In this document: positions 11,295 to 23,276 of the stretch, piece by piece
Layout of the letters: the number at the start of each line of letters is the position of its first letter
Numbering within the stretch: position 1 is the first letter of the stretch
NCBI RefSeq assembly: GCF_000149955.1
Contig: NC_030992.1
Location: forward strand, 2,992,850-3,056,849
Direction of reading: 5' to 3'
DNA length: 64,000 nt
DNA from: Fusarium oxysporum f. sp. lycopersici 4287
Taxonomy: Eukaryota > Ascomycota > Sordariomycetes > Hypocreales > Nectriaceae
Notes under the pieces: model-generated
Seen by the model: the letters and a program-made list of their open reading frames with translations, nothing else
The model's database searches: none
What the model was told of the DNA's origin: nothing
Position numbers and translations under genes: made by a program

Positions 11295-13670
11295 TGAACT
11301 GGCTAGCAGCCAGATATAATGTTTTCCTTACTACCCATACCCAGCATTGGAGCTCTTTATTATTGCCAATGGTATTTTTCTGCTTAGAGTTGAATGGTTG
11401 CCCCGAGCCGGCTGGGGGATATTCTGCTATTTTGATGGGAGACACTTAACATACACATACATACCAACATGTCACCCATCTCATCATGATGGAGCAGGCC
11501 TATCTTGTCTGGGGCACTGAATGGGGAACGGAACAGGGGATACCATGCATGGCGCTACCATATTGTGTTTAATTTCGTCACCGCATCTTAGATTTTTTAC
11601 TCGTCTTTTTACAGTTATGTCCTTGCCTGTCTGAACAAGAATTGAGACAGAGCGAAAAAAGAAAATCGCATACACTGCGCCTCGCGTTTCGTTGCGAGCT
11701 GTACAATAACGAAACCAAGAATAAAACAATCATCACCTCACCCAAGTCTCACGTTGTTCACAGAGTGGCCAGTTCAGGGCCCATTATTCGCAAACGTGAT
11801 TGATACACGCATCGCCAAGCATTCAATGCCTTACTCAGGTTTCACATAATCATCATCCGGGCGGAGCAGCTTGTACATCTTCATCAAAGGGCCGTCCACT
11901 TTTTCTTTCCCTCGATTATTTATTTCGGGGCTAAGATTCCTTATAATGCAACTCACCGAAATCTGCCCTGTCTTAATCAAGAAAATGACGAGCACGGAGG
12001 AAGTGAGAACTAAGACCTTAGGGATCGTCTCTCTAAGCTGAAACGCTCCATGGATTCCTCCAGTCGGTCCCTGGCCACTGAGGCGAGTTTGTGTGATTAT
12101 CACGTGGAGAATATCCCTACATCGGAGTAATGAAGGGAAGAGCAGAGAAATGAAGGTAGTATTCGGCTGAGGAGATAATGGAAGATCATGGACGGGGGAG
12201 GACAAGGTGATGGGTTATGCGTGGCTACAGCAAAACCTGATTATTGATATCTTGGCTCTTGTCTCGCTTCCCATTTACTCTTGGCTACGGTTCAGTACAT
12301 TACAATAAGGTATCCTCGGGCGTTATCTTGCATCTGCAGTAAGGTATGGGGAGGTATTCCGGTGGAGTCTCATGCATTACTCGCGCCTCGAGTGCGTTTG
12401 TGCAAACAATCAACGGCTGACTGAGTCGGCATGGCACTGATCATCCTTCCGAAGCTTACAGCGGGTAATACTGTAAAACAAAACATCGAATCCATCCATC
12501 CATTCATTCAAACTGACTGCAACCCTTAGCACATAGACTTAAAAATTGGCTTATTTGTTTGAGTTTTAGTAAGGGGTCATCCTACCTTATTCGCCCGACA
12601 GGGGACCAATGGCGGAGGTTTGATCAACACCTGCATTTCCCAGAATCTCTACGTCACTCGCAAGAGCCTCTGTAGCTGCATATCCCCAGTGACTAGAGGG
12701 ACCCCCCACAACTGGCATAAGCGCTATCCTGCAGAGTTCCCACCAAGTAATTCCTCCCACTTCCCATCATTGCAGCAGATGCAGTGCCACTCTCCGCCTT
12801 GTCACAGCCGCCGATTCTTCGCCAACACCCCACGTCCTGTTAGTTAAGTTAAAGCCAAGCTAAGGCCAATGTCAAATCTCATCAACGAACCTCCGTCCCC
12901 TGGCCCGGCATGGGCTCCAGCACAATAACCCCTCGATGGCAGTACTTCGGTAGAGCTTCCAGGGAACAAGGCCCATGACCCAGAAGGTCAAGGAACATAG
13001 TCAAGATGGAGTATAGCGATGGTTCTCGAGTCCTCTCATTCGTTAGTGAGGCTAAAGCAATATCCAGTGTCCAAGTTTAAAACCAAGGCCAAGGTGTGGT
13101 GCCAGATTACCCTGCTCTCCACTGGGATAACGCGTTCGATCCATTTAAGCAACGCAAGCAGGCAAACGGAACCCCCCTATTCCGCCTGTGGCACTAGATA
13201 CACGCACTACTTCTCACTGACGACACCCTAGTCTTTAGTCTTGGGTGGTTCTCTGTGCCTGCGTATTTGGGCCTTAGTGCGGAAATAGACTTGATCAATC
13301 AATCAACAAAACCTCCGGACAGCCCGTATTTGCCAGCCTCTCCCCTCAGAGAGTCTTGACTTTTTCATACATCTTCGTGTTTTTTGGTTCCTAGTCCGAG
13401 TTGAGAGAGAGAAGACCCTTGGAAGCTTGTTCACTCGGAAACTCGCTTCAGACATTCGTTTACCCACATCACGTTGACTGACTTGGTTGTTGTTTTTTTA
13501 TATTACTACTCTACTCTACTCTACTCTCTTCTCTCGTATTCTTCTTACTCTTTCATATCCATTTTCGTTTCATTACCTTATCTTCCCTTACATTGCATTA
13601 CATTCACACTATTGTGGTTGTCGTTGGTTCTACACATAAGTCGACATAAACCTTAATATCTTTTGTCACA
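11295..13670. other. 2.4-kb intergenic region
   Basis: Between the pyruvyl transferase 3' end and the next gene's start no convincing gene was found. A minus-strand open stretch at 11831-12205 ends in a coding-looking tail (KLLRPDDDYVKPE) after a hydrophobic segment, but has no convincing start or splice model. The last ~350 bp is pyrimidine-rich and is probably the promoter and leader of the downstream transporter. Confidence 0.4.
13506..13525. repeat. (CTACT)4 microsatellite
   Basis: Four CTACT units in a pyrimidine-rich leader about 150 bp upstream of the transporter ATG. Confidence 0.8.
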
Positions 13671-14789
13671 ATGGCTGCCGCCGAACAACCTCAGGTCGAG
13701 AACCGTCCCCCGCCTTCACGGATGAGAGTCGCCCTGGTGGTGCTCTTCCATTCATCATGTGCTATCTGGAGCACTATTCTATCCAAGTCGGCCCTCAATG
13801 GCGTTGAGGCCCCCGTCACATTGCTTGCTCTTCAGACAACGATACAAGTAGTACTACTCACAATTATTGGAGTTGCTACAGGATGGGTCAAGCTGTACAG
13901 ACCACTCAATGTAAGTGACACAACTGAATGTCTCTTTGGTTAAAGACCGTCAATTAACATATAATCTCAGGCTTGGATTGCTCTTCTACCCCTCACGGTC
14001 GCACGTCTTATTGGAATCTTGGCCAAGACATACTGCCTCGCCTCAGTCAACGCCTCCGTCTACCAGATCGCCCGTGGTCTTCTACTACCATTTACTCTCT
14101 TCCTGTCTCTGCTGGTTCTCCGACCTCGTCCTTACTACCCTCCTATCTCTCTCGTCGGCTGCGCTATGGTCATGGCTGGTTTCGGAACTGGAATGATGGC
14201 CGACTACAGCCAGATGCTCACCTCCGGCAAGGGTGTTCTCCTCGGTGTCGGATCCAGTTTCACCACTGCCGTCGAGTCCGTTGTCGTCAAGCGATTCCTC
14301 GGTAAGAGCCAGGAGGGTATGTGGCAGATGGTCTGGATGTCCAACTGTATGGCCATCCTTTTCTATATTCCTCTCTTCCCTCTTTCTGGAGAGATGAGCA
14401 CTATGAGCAGCCTTTTCACCGTCGAGTCCGTGGATGTCGCCCGCCAGTTCCTCAGCTCCGCCTGTTTGACCGGTGTCTCAGCCTTCCTCCTCACCATCGC
14501 TACCTTTATGCAAATCGAGGTCACTAGCCCGACCACACATATGATCGTCACTGCCGCTCGAGGTGTCGCCCAGAGCTCTCTCGCCGTTGTTCTGCTCGGC
14601 GAGGTTTTGACTGCCGACCGCGCCGGCAGCATGGCTCTTATTCTTGCCGGAAGTGCCCTCTACGGCTGGGCCCGAGACCGATACCAGCAGGCCAAGAAGG
14701 CCGCTGGCAGCTACCAGCTTCTGCCTCGCGAAGAGGAGGGCCGAGCCGAAATGGTGGACAGCAAGGAAGCCAAAGATCTCAAGCTATAA
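13671..14789 (+). CDS. Nucleotide-sugar transporter, SLC35C/TPT-like
   Basis: Exons 13671-13910 and 13971-14789, with a 60-nt intron (GTAAGT...CTCAG, branch TTAAC), give 352 residues. It is a ten-pass drug/metabolite-superfamily carrier of the triose-phosphate translocator branch, closest in pattern to GDP-fucose-type transporters: the block YCLASVNASVYQIARGLLLP and the late SPTTHMIVTAARGVAQSS...GEVLT segment are typical. The true substrate cannot be read from sequence; GDP-fucose is the group name, not a demonstrated activity. The C-terminal tail is charged and cytosolic. It is the second sugar-nucleotide carrier within 7 kb. Confidence 0.85.
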
Positions 14790-15600
14790 GATCTTCACTT
14801 CCTCTTGCTGGTCATGAGATGAAATAACATATACCATTTCCTTTTTCTTTTATTATTCTTGGGTATGGCGGGCTTCATCATGACGACAGGTGTTTGGATG
14901 ATCAGGTTTTCGGCATACTTTTTTCAGATTCTATATACCTTAGACATAGAGACGATTTACTATGTAATCTGGGGTATCCAGTTTAGCCCTTATTTTTCTC
15001 CCTCAGCAGTGCGCAACGAGGGAGAGAAGCTTCAAGATCAAAAATACACGTTTATATCAAACTTGTCTGAGCTCCGCAGTGAAAAGTGTACACGTAAGAG
15101 AAACTGAAGAAAGACATTGTTCATCTGATCTTGTAGAGCCAAGACGGGGCAGCTTTTTAAGCTTACCTATTCCTCGGAAATATCTCACGCCTTCTATTGG
15201 TGGCGCTCTACCAACCGGTTTTCTGGAATAATGATTCACTATTTTCTTTTCTCATGTTCCAAATGGCGGTTTCGATTCCATGGCTTTACGCAAGGGAGCC
15301 GGAGAATTGCGGCTCGCTATGAGACTCCCGCCAGCCACCCGTTGTAAATTAGATGGAGACATGTTGAAAACTGACATCACTGGAATGTTGGAGCAAAAAC
15401 TTCATGTAAGTGGTATTTCGTGATTGTATTTTCAATGTACTAAGAAACCGTATATTAAGAATGTTTGTTCATGCATGGTTCAAAAAACTCTAGAAACATA
15501 GAGCCGCTCATCCTGATTCCCGATCATGTGAAATGGTGCCTCGTATTGTACAAATAAAAAAAAAAGTGCAAAAATCCCAGTAAATCATATCTAAGTGTCT
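14790..15600. other. Convergent intergenic region
   Basis: It lies between the 3' ends of the transporter (+) and the glycosyltransferase (-). It holds AT-rich 3' UTR-like sequence and an A10 run near 15558. No gene seen. Confidence 0.5.
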
Positions 15601-16917
15601 TTAGTTGCGGTTATACTTTTCGAAAGCCTCGTTGATCCAGGCCTTGGTGTTGGCCTGGTTCTGTTCCAATAGGGACTTGGTAAAATCCCTCACTGCCTGC
15701 CTTCGCTTAAGGAAACCGTCTCGGTCATCAATCACTCGCTCAATCACGTCCATCTCGCCCTCACCAGGTCGGGCAACCCAGGTAGCCTCCCGGGGCATGT
15801 AAGAGTAAGCCTTGAGCAGCTCCTCTGTCGCAACGATGGGGGCTCCTGCGATCAAAGCTGCGGGAATGGTTGAAGAAGCCTTGCGGTCGAAGTATGTCTC
15901 AGAGGCAAACGCCGGAAGAACAGCGAAAGACTTGGACATTAATGTGTAGAAATCGGGGTAAGAAAGACCCTCGTCGAAGAAGACGTGGTCCTTAACGTGA
16001 TCGGGAACCGAGGGATGAGTGCCGTGTCCGATAAGGTGAAGGCTGACATTCTGAGGTGTGTGACCCTCGGACTCCTCGTTGGCTTTTCGGATGACGCTGC
16101 CGAGATGGTTGAAGACACCGTTGTAGTCACGTCGGCCGTCAGAGTAGTCGCCCTGAAGAGACAGAGAAATGCCGGGCTCGAGATCAGGGTCGGGAATGTG
16201 GACAGGGAACACCGGGGGAATGACGCGGGTGGTAAGGTTAGCAGCCGTGTGCCACTTGGGAATAGTGTCGTTGAGGAAGAAGTCAAGGGTGTGCTGACTC
16301 AGACCAACAAAATCGACGCGCTCGTGCTCTGCCCAGCTGCGGACGGCCTGGACGTACTTGCCCTGGGCCCATCGATCAGCGTGGTGGATTGTGCAGAAGA
16401 GATGGGTGTTTGCGGTCTTGAGGAGGTTGACGATAGGATCGGTGCCACGGTCGAGATCGAACTCGCAGGTGGTAGAGACGAGGATGTGCGGGGGGTTCTC
16501 GGTGACATCGTTGGCGAACTTGTCCCACTTGTGGACGGTGACGTTGGCAGCGAGGGTGAAGTTGGCCATGATGCCCTGCATGTTGAAGCGCTGGTTGGCG
16601 AAGTAGACGTCGAGCGAGGAACCCTCCTGGTTACCGAAAGCGTGCATGAGAGCAGCGGCGACCTCGTCGTGTGTGCCCGAGGACTCTACGAGCATGATGC
16701 GCAGGGGCTCCTTAGGGTCCTTACCCTTCTTCTTGCTACCACCCATCCATGATGAAAGAACGCCATCGTCTGTGGTGAAAGGAATCTTCCAGCCGCTGGG
16801 AGGTCGAGGAATTGAAGACCAGGTGTCTTCGCGGAGGAAGATGAAGAAGACAACGAGCGCAAGGAGGATTGCGACCCAGAGTAGCGAGTAAAATCGCCTC
16901 GGAAGAGCGACAGCCAT
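15601..16917 (-). CDS. Glycosyltransferase family 1-like type II membrane protein
   Basis: One exon, 438 residues from the ATG at 16917; the open frame continues upstream only to a TTG, so the ATG is preferred. A short basic N-terminus (ALPRRF) is followed by a hydrophobic anchor (LLWVAILLALVVFFIFL) at about residues 10-28, as in Golgi/ER glycosyltransferases. The lumenal part has a GT-B-like layout: an N-terminal Rossmann-like half (IMLVESSGTHDEVAAALMH), then VIPPVFPVHIPDPD, HLIGHGTH, and a C-terminal donor-half segment SKSFAVLPAFASETYFDRKASSTIPAALIAGAPIVATEE. Donor and acceptor are unknown. Several NxT/S sites suggest lumenal exposure. Confidence 0.75.
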   Translation of the reverse strand: MAVALPRRFYSLLWVAILLALVVFFIFLREDTWSSIPRPPSGWKIPFTTDDGVLSSWMGGSKKKGKDPKEPLRIMLVESSGTHDEVAAALMHAFGNQEGSSLDVYFANQRFNMQGIMANFTLAANVTVHKWDKFANDVTENPPHILVSTTCEFDLDRGTDPIVNLLKTANTHLFCTIHHADRWAQGKYVQAVRSWAEHERVDFVGLSQHTLDFFLNDTIPKWHTAANLTTRVIPPVFPVHIPDPDLEPGISLSLQGDYSDGRRDYNGVFNHLGSVIRKANEESEGHTPQNVSLHLIGHGTHPSVPDHVKDHVFFDEGLSYPDFYTLMSKSFAVLPAFASETYFDRKASSTIPAALIAGAPIVATEELLKAYSYMPREATWVARPGEGEMDVIERVIDDRDGFLKRRQAVRDFTKSLLEQNQANTKAWINEAFEKYNRN

Positions 16918-19900
16918 TATGTGAGATTTGAGCCTTTGTCTGTACCTATACAGTCTCGGTCGGATGTAAAATTGCAACGAGTGGATGGATGTTGAAGGAG
17001 AGAAATATCAAATCATCACAACCCTCGACCGGCGGGAAAAAAAGAACGAGTCCGGCGATGCAGGTAGAAAGTCTTGAATGGGCCAAGAGATTTTTTTGCT
17101 ACGAGGGGACGAGGAGGGACAAGCAAGGAAAAGGTTGGGCAGGAGGGGGGTTCCTGGGGAGGATAAGCCTTAAGGCAGAAGAAAGGAAGGCCAAAAGATA
17201 AGTCAAGTTTAGTCTTAGTGGAGGTTGGTTGGTTGGACGGACTTGCTTGGACCTGGACTTGGACTTGGAGAGATAGGGGCTTAACGTGACGCGCAAGCGG
17301 GGCCTGGCTACCAAAAACTCTCGTCTTCGTCAGGACAGTGTAAGAAAGGAAATGATAGTAACTGAATTTACGCCTCAATCCATCCTTGTGCTTACTCTCG
17401 AGCGATTATCTCGACGCTTCCCGCCCCTTTTAAAAACGCATGTGGCTTCAGTAGTTGGCCCCAACTGAACTCAAAAGCGACAGGAGCCCCAGCGATTGAA
17501 AGCTGGGCTTTTTCGCCTTTTCCACGCTGAAGGATCTCTTGGCTACCATCCAATTGATGAGATGCTCAGGGGCGTTTCTACGGGGGGGCCGTCCAAACTC
17601 GTCAGGGGCTCGGCAGGCGGAGGAGGCGCCCGCGACCTACCACAGAAAAAAGCTTGGTATTAGCCTGCATCAAACTCTTGCTTCAAACTCAAGGGTTTCC
17701 CTGCTACGGAGAAGACTACAGTGCAAGCAAGACAAGCCAAGACGAGACAAATGCCAGGCGAACATGTTCAACACAGACGGTTACTCGGAATATAATGCGA
17801 CCTATTCCTCGCAATTGCCTCATTTTTTGCATCGCCTCAATTGTTCTTCAATTCATCTCCCCACAGTGACACACATCGCGTCGGAGGCTTGAAACAGAAC
17901 CCCAAATAGAACGTGGCTTCAGAGTCGGCAAGCCACATTGGATCTTCAAGATTAGAGACCTCGCTAGGCCAGTAAGAACTCGTATTTGACGCCATGTGAA
18001 TCGATACTTCAATCGAGTTCAATTATCATCAAAACTCAATAGAGTCTCACTACCCAAAGCCGTATATAACTTCAAGCAGAGCCATTCTATGGTATGCGCA
18101 GCTGTGATTGAGTTCGACAATACTGAATTGTTCGTCAGAATAAGGTTGCATTGGATTGGGTAGTCCAGGCTGCGGTTCTTTCTCGAAGCATCCAAGTCAG
18201 GGCTCAGGAATCGACGATCAATATACTCAAATCCCTCAACAAGCGTCGGAAAGAAAAAGGACACTACGCAAGACTACCTAAAGCCATACCGAACCAAATA
18301 ACGGCTCGAGAAGCGCCAATTCCTTCATCTTATCCAATTGCTTACTGCGGAGTAATCTGGAAACCTGCAGATCTAGGGCGTTTCGCACAAGATGACAATC
18401 CCAATCCTTCCATGTCACTTCAACTCCATTCCTTCCCGCGATATTCAGGAGACATACCCAGCATGGTCATATCCTGCAAGGATGACTTGATGCGACCCAG
18501 AGAGAAAAAACAAGGCTTCCCTTGAGCTCGAGTAATTGCGGTATGACTGCCTATGTTTGAGCCTCGGCGATCACCCTTCGTCTCATACTGCCCTTGTCTT
18601 GTCTTTGTCTTATCTCGGCACCAAAAGTGACACAGAGCCCGGCTCTTCAAAGCTGAGACGCGCACTGAATATCTTCTTACCGTGAAACTTACTGTCCCGT
18701 CCACTGAACAAGTTCCACTAATTCGTTTCCGTGCCTCTTTTCATTAAACAACGGTCCGCCCCCAATTTACCCGTCGCCCCCTTTTCCCTGCAGTTGGTTC
18801 ATGAGCCATCTAGTCCAATCCAGCAGCCTTATCGTCTGATCGCGCTTTACGCTTAGATATTAGCGTTGGAAATTCCTATCGAGGACGATCAGAGTTGAAA
18901 TCTCGGTGTGATTGTTGCGATTGTTCAAAGATGCTAGCAGGGTCTCAAATTGGCAGCCGTTATTGTGAAACTTGTCGACTGAGCACCTAATCTGTAATGG
19001 CCTCTTGGCATCTGCGACTTGGCACGGGGGGACGTGCAAATGCCCGATCGCGCTATGTCCAAAGCGGTGTACAGTGATATATGCATATGCAGTTATGCCC
19101 TCTTGATAATGACACTCTGTTGTATTGCATTTGCGCGGGATAGGGATTTTTAAACTCGGGTGGCATTCTGCCCTGGCAACTTCGCGTGGCTTGCATATAG
19201 CCTGTCAAGCCTGTCCAGTAACCTTCATGCCTGACCCTCTATCAGTTGGTTCGTGTCTTTATTTATCTCGAAACGCCACTTTTTGCAGCATCTAGAAATA
19301 TCCTGGCCTTTCTATTGGAGGATGAGCAGATCTGGTGTGACCACCAACGGTGGGGAGTGAAAGAATCAGACTTTTCGATCAATCGTTTCCATGGGAATAT
19401 CTTGACAGATCTGGTTCAACCACTGGACACTCGCGTCATTGTTTGCTTTGTTCTCTGGGAAACCGGCAGAGGCGCTCTGAATCATTCCAAGGGACGGGCA
19501 AACGCTGAACCGATTGTACGGGTATGTAGCCTGTATGTAGCCTGTACACGTGGTAATTAGTCTCAGATTCGTCATTATTCATCATGACAAGACATTCCAA
19601 GACGAGACGAGACATGACTGCTTGACAGGATAATTATAACCGCCGAGACAAACCGACCCTTCAATTCCTCGTATTAACTTTCGGCCGAATCTTGGAATCA
19701 CGTCATGTTTGCTATACGACACTTTGCCCACTAGTCCCACTGCTACTGCCGTTCAGTCATAAGCTATCGTAAACTATTGAGACTATCCCGCCGTCACTGC
19801 CGGCTGCCGAAATATGGCCCGTATCCATCATTACGAAGTTGGATACTATTCTGAGTCTCCTCTTATGGAATGATATAGACTTCATTGTCATACCCCGGGG

Positions 19901-21041
19901 ATAAGGCGGCAAACTGATCCGTGTAGGCGGATATTGTGTCAGGCGTTAAAACCACATGGTGTCAAGGGTTCTCGGCCCTGCGACAGCGGGTCGTCGCCCT
20001 GATGAGGCTCAGCAGCTGGGAACTCAGCTACCGGTCTTCGTTTGACTCGACGCAATTAACTATACGATCAGCTACACTCCATTGACAAACGATGAGGTCG
20101 TTGCCGTTAGCCGGGGACCCCCTGGCTCGTCACGATACTCGAGGTCCAGAAGGTCGAACCCTTGCAGAGCTAGACGTTCCGGTTGCCGTAATACGAAGCT
20201 GGGGTATTAGCAACGCTGTGAATAGGAGTGTCACTTTTGCACTACACTTGCACTATTTGTTCGAGACCCTGAATAGCTCTGGGACCTTGCGAAACGTAAT
20301 AGACGAATGTGCCGGTGCTCCATAGGGCGTGGAGAATCGTTCCTGGATATGTGAATATCGACGTTGTAACTTTGATGGAGTTGAGGCTGTTGAGATCTAA
20401 CTAAAGGATCCAGGAACGCTTTGTTCCTGGTAGTAGATCATGCACTTGATATGTTCTTAATTGCTTGTATTTTACGTCGCATCCTCTTTGTACGTTTGAA
20501 TGTTGATAATGATGTGTGACAGATGCCACTGGTCGTCAAGCCAAGGGATGTAAAGCTGCAGGCTGTCCTACATAGAATCTTACAAAGTCCACAGTCGAGT
20601 GCCAATTTGCCGCTTGTTAACAAAAGAAATGTTTCTATTCCGAATAGAGACATACCCTCTCATTCAATAGTGCGTGTGGTGGGAGCTGGGTATGTGAATC
20701 GCGGAATGTCACCAGCAACGGTTCATTGTACGGCTCGTAAACGCAACTAACCAGGGACTTTAAGGAGTCGATAGCACTGTAGTATTTGTTTTTGATAACT
20801 CAGCTCAACAATCCCCAAACTCTTTGTGAAAGGCAACTTTTGTGACCGTCTATCGAAGATGGGAATGCATCGCAATGAAAGGCCGGAACTCGGCAGGTCG
20901 AGTGAGCTCGTCTTCTTCATGAGCGTATGCAAGGAATGCAAAGAGCAAACAGGGAATCATTATTCTCGCATACTTGAAAGTGTCTAAAGTCTGAATGAAC
21001 AAGTTTGTTCACCGTTGCCCGCCAAAGGAATCTACTGTGGT
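16918..21041. other. 4.1-kb region without a recognisable gene
   Basis: It is bounded by the glycosyltransferase 5' end and the Zn2Cys6 gene 3' end, both minus. The longest open frames (about 125 residues at 18151-18525; 104 at 19246-19560) have no recognisable domain, and no set of them joins through plausible introns. A hairpin with CCCAGC/GCTGGG arms and a T5 run sits at 17488-17512. Base composition is not obviously AT-shifted, so a repeat-induced-mutation relic is not indicated by eye. It may hold a non-coding RNA or a long promoter. Confidence 0.4.
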
Positions 21042-23276
21042 CTACAGGAAGTCCCAATTCCACGTTTCATCTAGATCCATCAAGGCCTCCCAATCCACCC
21101 CATCAGCGGTTCCATCAGATGACGAGTTTCCGAAATTTTGGCCTTGACCAAAGTTCATGTCACATCCTGCTTCAACCCATGAAGGAAGATCATCAGCCGC
21201 TGTACCTAGACTCGTTGACAGACGTTCCACGGAGAGAGCCCCATTGTCTGCTGGCGGAGATATGTGTAGAGACGAGTCAAATGTCGATGTATCAATTAGA
21301 GGATGATTAACAGGGATCTCGTTTGACATGTTCTCAGCGTTGTTGAGCATTTGCTGGACATCCGAGTTCACACGGTCTCCCTTGTCTCGGGTATGTTGGG
21401 CATTTGCTCCTTGACGCTTAAGCTCCATTTCACGATGCTGTTCAGCTTCCGAGAACAGCTGCATGAGAGACCTCCACAGTGATCCCGTCTTCATTTCTTC
21501 TGTGACTCCTTCTTTCAAAGCTGTAGTTGCGCCCCATGCTTCTTCTAGTTCTCGTGTCCAAGGGAGTCGAGATGCTTGACGGAGGTAGACACCCATTGCA
21601 TGCCATGGCATTTGTCCTTGTAACTGCCAGCGCCACTTTACCCACGCGGGTCCTGATTTGAGAGACTGCACTGCTTTGGTGACTGTGATAGATGGAGTCA
21701 ATAGCTCATCCGCTGCAGGGAGAGTTTTGGATCGTCGTCGAATAACCAGTTCAACTTTGGCAAAGAACAGGGTTGTCATCACCCTGATGAAGGAGTCCCA
21801 TGGTTGGTTGGGCTGTAGATGCTGGAAGTAAGTCTTCTCGACTTTTTGCCTCAGGGCGTTTAAGAGGCCGAGACGGGTCTCTAGAGAATCGGTTGTATCG
21901 GCGCGGATGGCTTGTGTGAGATACCACAGCTCGCAGCGGATGAGACAGAGTGTCACACCAGTTGATCCTTGATTAGGATTTGGGATCTGAGTGGTTGAGC
22001 TGTCCAGATCGACATCGTTTGAGTTTGTAGGGAGGCCTGTGCTGAAGGACGCTGGGGTGATTGACAGGTCTTGAGCGTCAGCCCGTCGACTACTGGAATC
22101 GATGAAGCAGATGTGCCACCAGAGCCGACGTCTGATCTCCCTCTCAAGCTGATTGTACTGATGTGGGTCGCCCTCGCGATGAAGGCATACTGACTTTGCT
22201 AGCCTGAGGAGCAAACCTGACAGTGGCCATACTTTATCTTGAGCCCCAATGTTTGGTAGCAGCGATAGGTATATGACCAGGGCTTGAAGGACAGTGATGT
22301 CTTTTGTAGTAAGAAAGTTGGCACGAGCGAGTGCTTGTTCAGTACCGAATTGATACCGCTGCAGCAGTTGTTCTCTGGGTGTGTTGAAGTTGAACGAGAC
22401 TGTCTTTTCGTCCATGGACGCAATGGCCGCTAAGCATATCGCAAACAACAGGGCTTCTACATCGTGGCCACAAGAGCTAAAGTTGCCTTTTAATTGTTTG
22501 ACAATATTCTCAATCGCTGGAGTATGAAGGACCTTGATGAAAGGGTCAACATTTTCGACATATGTCTGCCATATGAAGAGCATCTGAGAGGGCATGGGGT
22601 TGAGCCCATCTAACGCTTTCGCGAACTCTGCGCTGCCAAAGACAAAGCCAAGATGACTTAGAGGAGCCGGAGTCCCATTGCTGGTAGGCTCTGTCATGAT
22701 TGAGTTACTTGGGGTTTCCGAGATATCTGCAACGTCGTGTACAGCTTGAAGTATATTGTCTACCTGTCACTTGTTAGTGCTCGGATCATCGCTAGGGTGT
22801 TAGGTACTAACCTCGCTGCAAAATACCGTCCAAAAGCGATTTCCAACGTGAAGTCCACCGTCCTTGTCAACAACAAGCCTACCAAAATCCTCATCAAACT
22901 CCGAAGTCTGATGATCCAAACTGCCAGATGACGTAGCCCACGAAGACTCTGTAGGCTCCTTATCCACTGTTATCTGACCCATAGTCTTGGCCCCATTTTC
23001 ATCCTCAACCTGCGCCGCGAGTTCAGTAACGACTGACTCGAGACGACGAAGACGACTGAGCAATTCAGATTGCTTCTGAGCTGGAGTCTTGGCATCGCGA
23101 GTTCGTCTCGGTATACGACCCGTCACGGGGAAATGGCAGTCGATTTTGTTTTTTGTACAATTGTTGCATGGCTCTTTTCTATCGCAGCGGATCTTGCGAC
23201 GACGACAGGTTACACAGCTCCAGATTTTGAGGTTTGGCGTGACCTCATGATGGGATGTTGATAGGGATCGGTCCAT
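21042..23276 (-). CDS. Zn2Cys6 fungal-specific transcription factor
   Basis: Exons 23276-22812 and 22763-21042, with a 48-nt intron (GTTAGT...GACAG), give 728 residues. The DNA-binding cluster C-X2-C-X6-C-X5-C-X2-C-X6-C uses Cys 21, 24, 31, 37, 40 and 47, with RRRKIRCDRKEP between. A predicted coiled coil (SELLSRLRRLESVVTELAAQ, ~70-90) would mediate dimerisation. The middle region is the fungal transcription-factor domain, with RRRLWWHICFIDSSSR as its typical marker. The C-terminus is acidic and Asp/Trp-rich (WEALMDLDETWNWDFL), like an activation domain. It diverges from a FAD oxidoreductase over 462 bp that contains clustered CGG triplets, suggesting local regulation (inference). Confidence 0.92.

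Noticed and set aside
11831..12205. A 124-codon minus-strand frame with a coding-like tail
   Set aside because: A hydrophobic segment and the ending RPDDDYVKPE look tempting, but no start, splice sites or family could be supported; it is mentioned only in the intergenic entry.
15985..16752. A 255-codon plus-strand open frame
   Set aside because: It is antisense to the glycosyltransferase exon and its composition (Val/Asp/Glu-rich) is the mirror of that gene's codons.
16918..16977. A 20-residue N-terminal extension of the glycosyltransferase
   Set aside because: It would begin at a TTG codon; the ATG at 16917 directly precedes a normal signal-anchor.
17488..17512. GC-rich hairpin followed by a T run, resembling a bacterial terminator
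   Set aside because: Rho-independent termination does not operate in fungal nuclei and no Pol III gene was found next to it.
19246..19560. A 104-codon frame in the 4.1-kb gap
   Set aside because: No domain, no composition bias typical of coding sequence and no neighbouring exons in frame.
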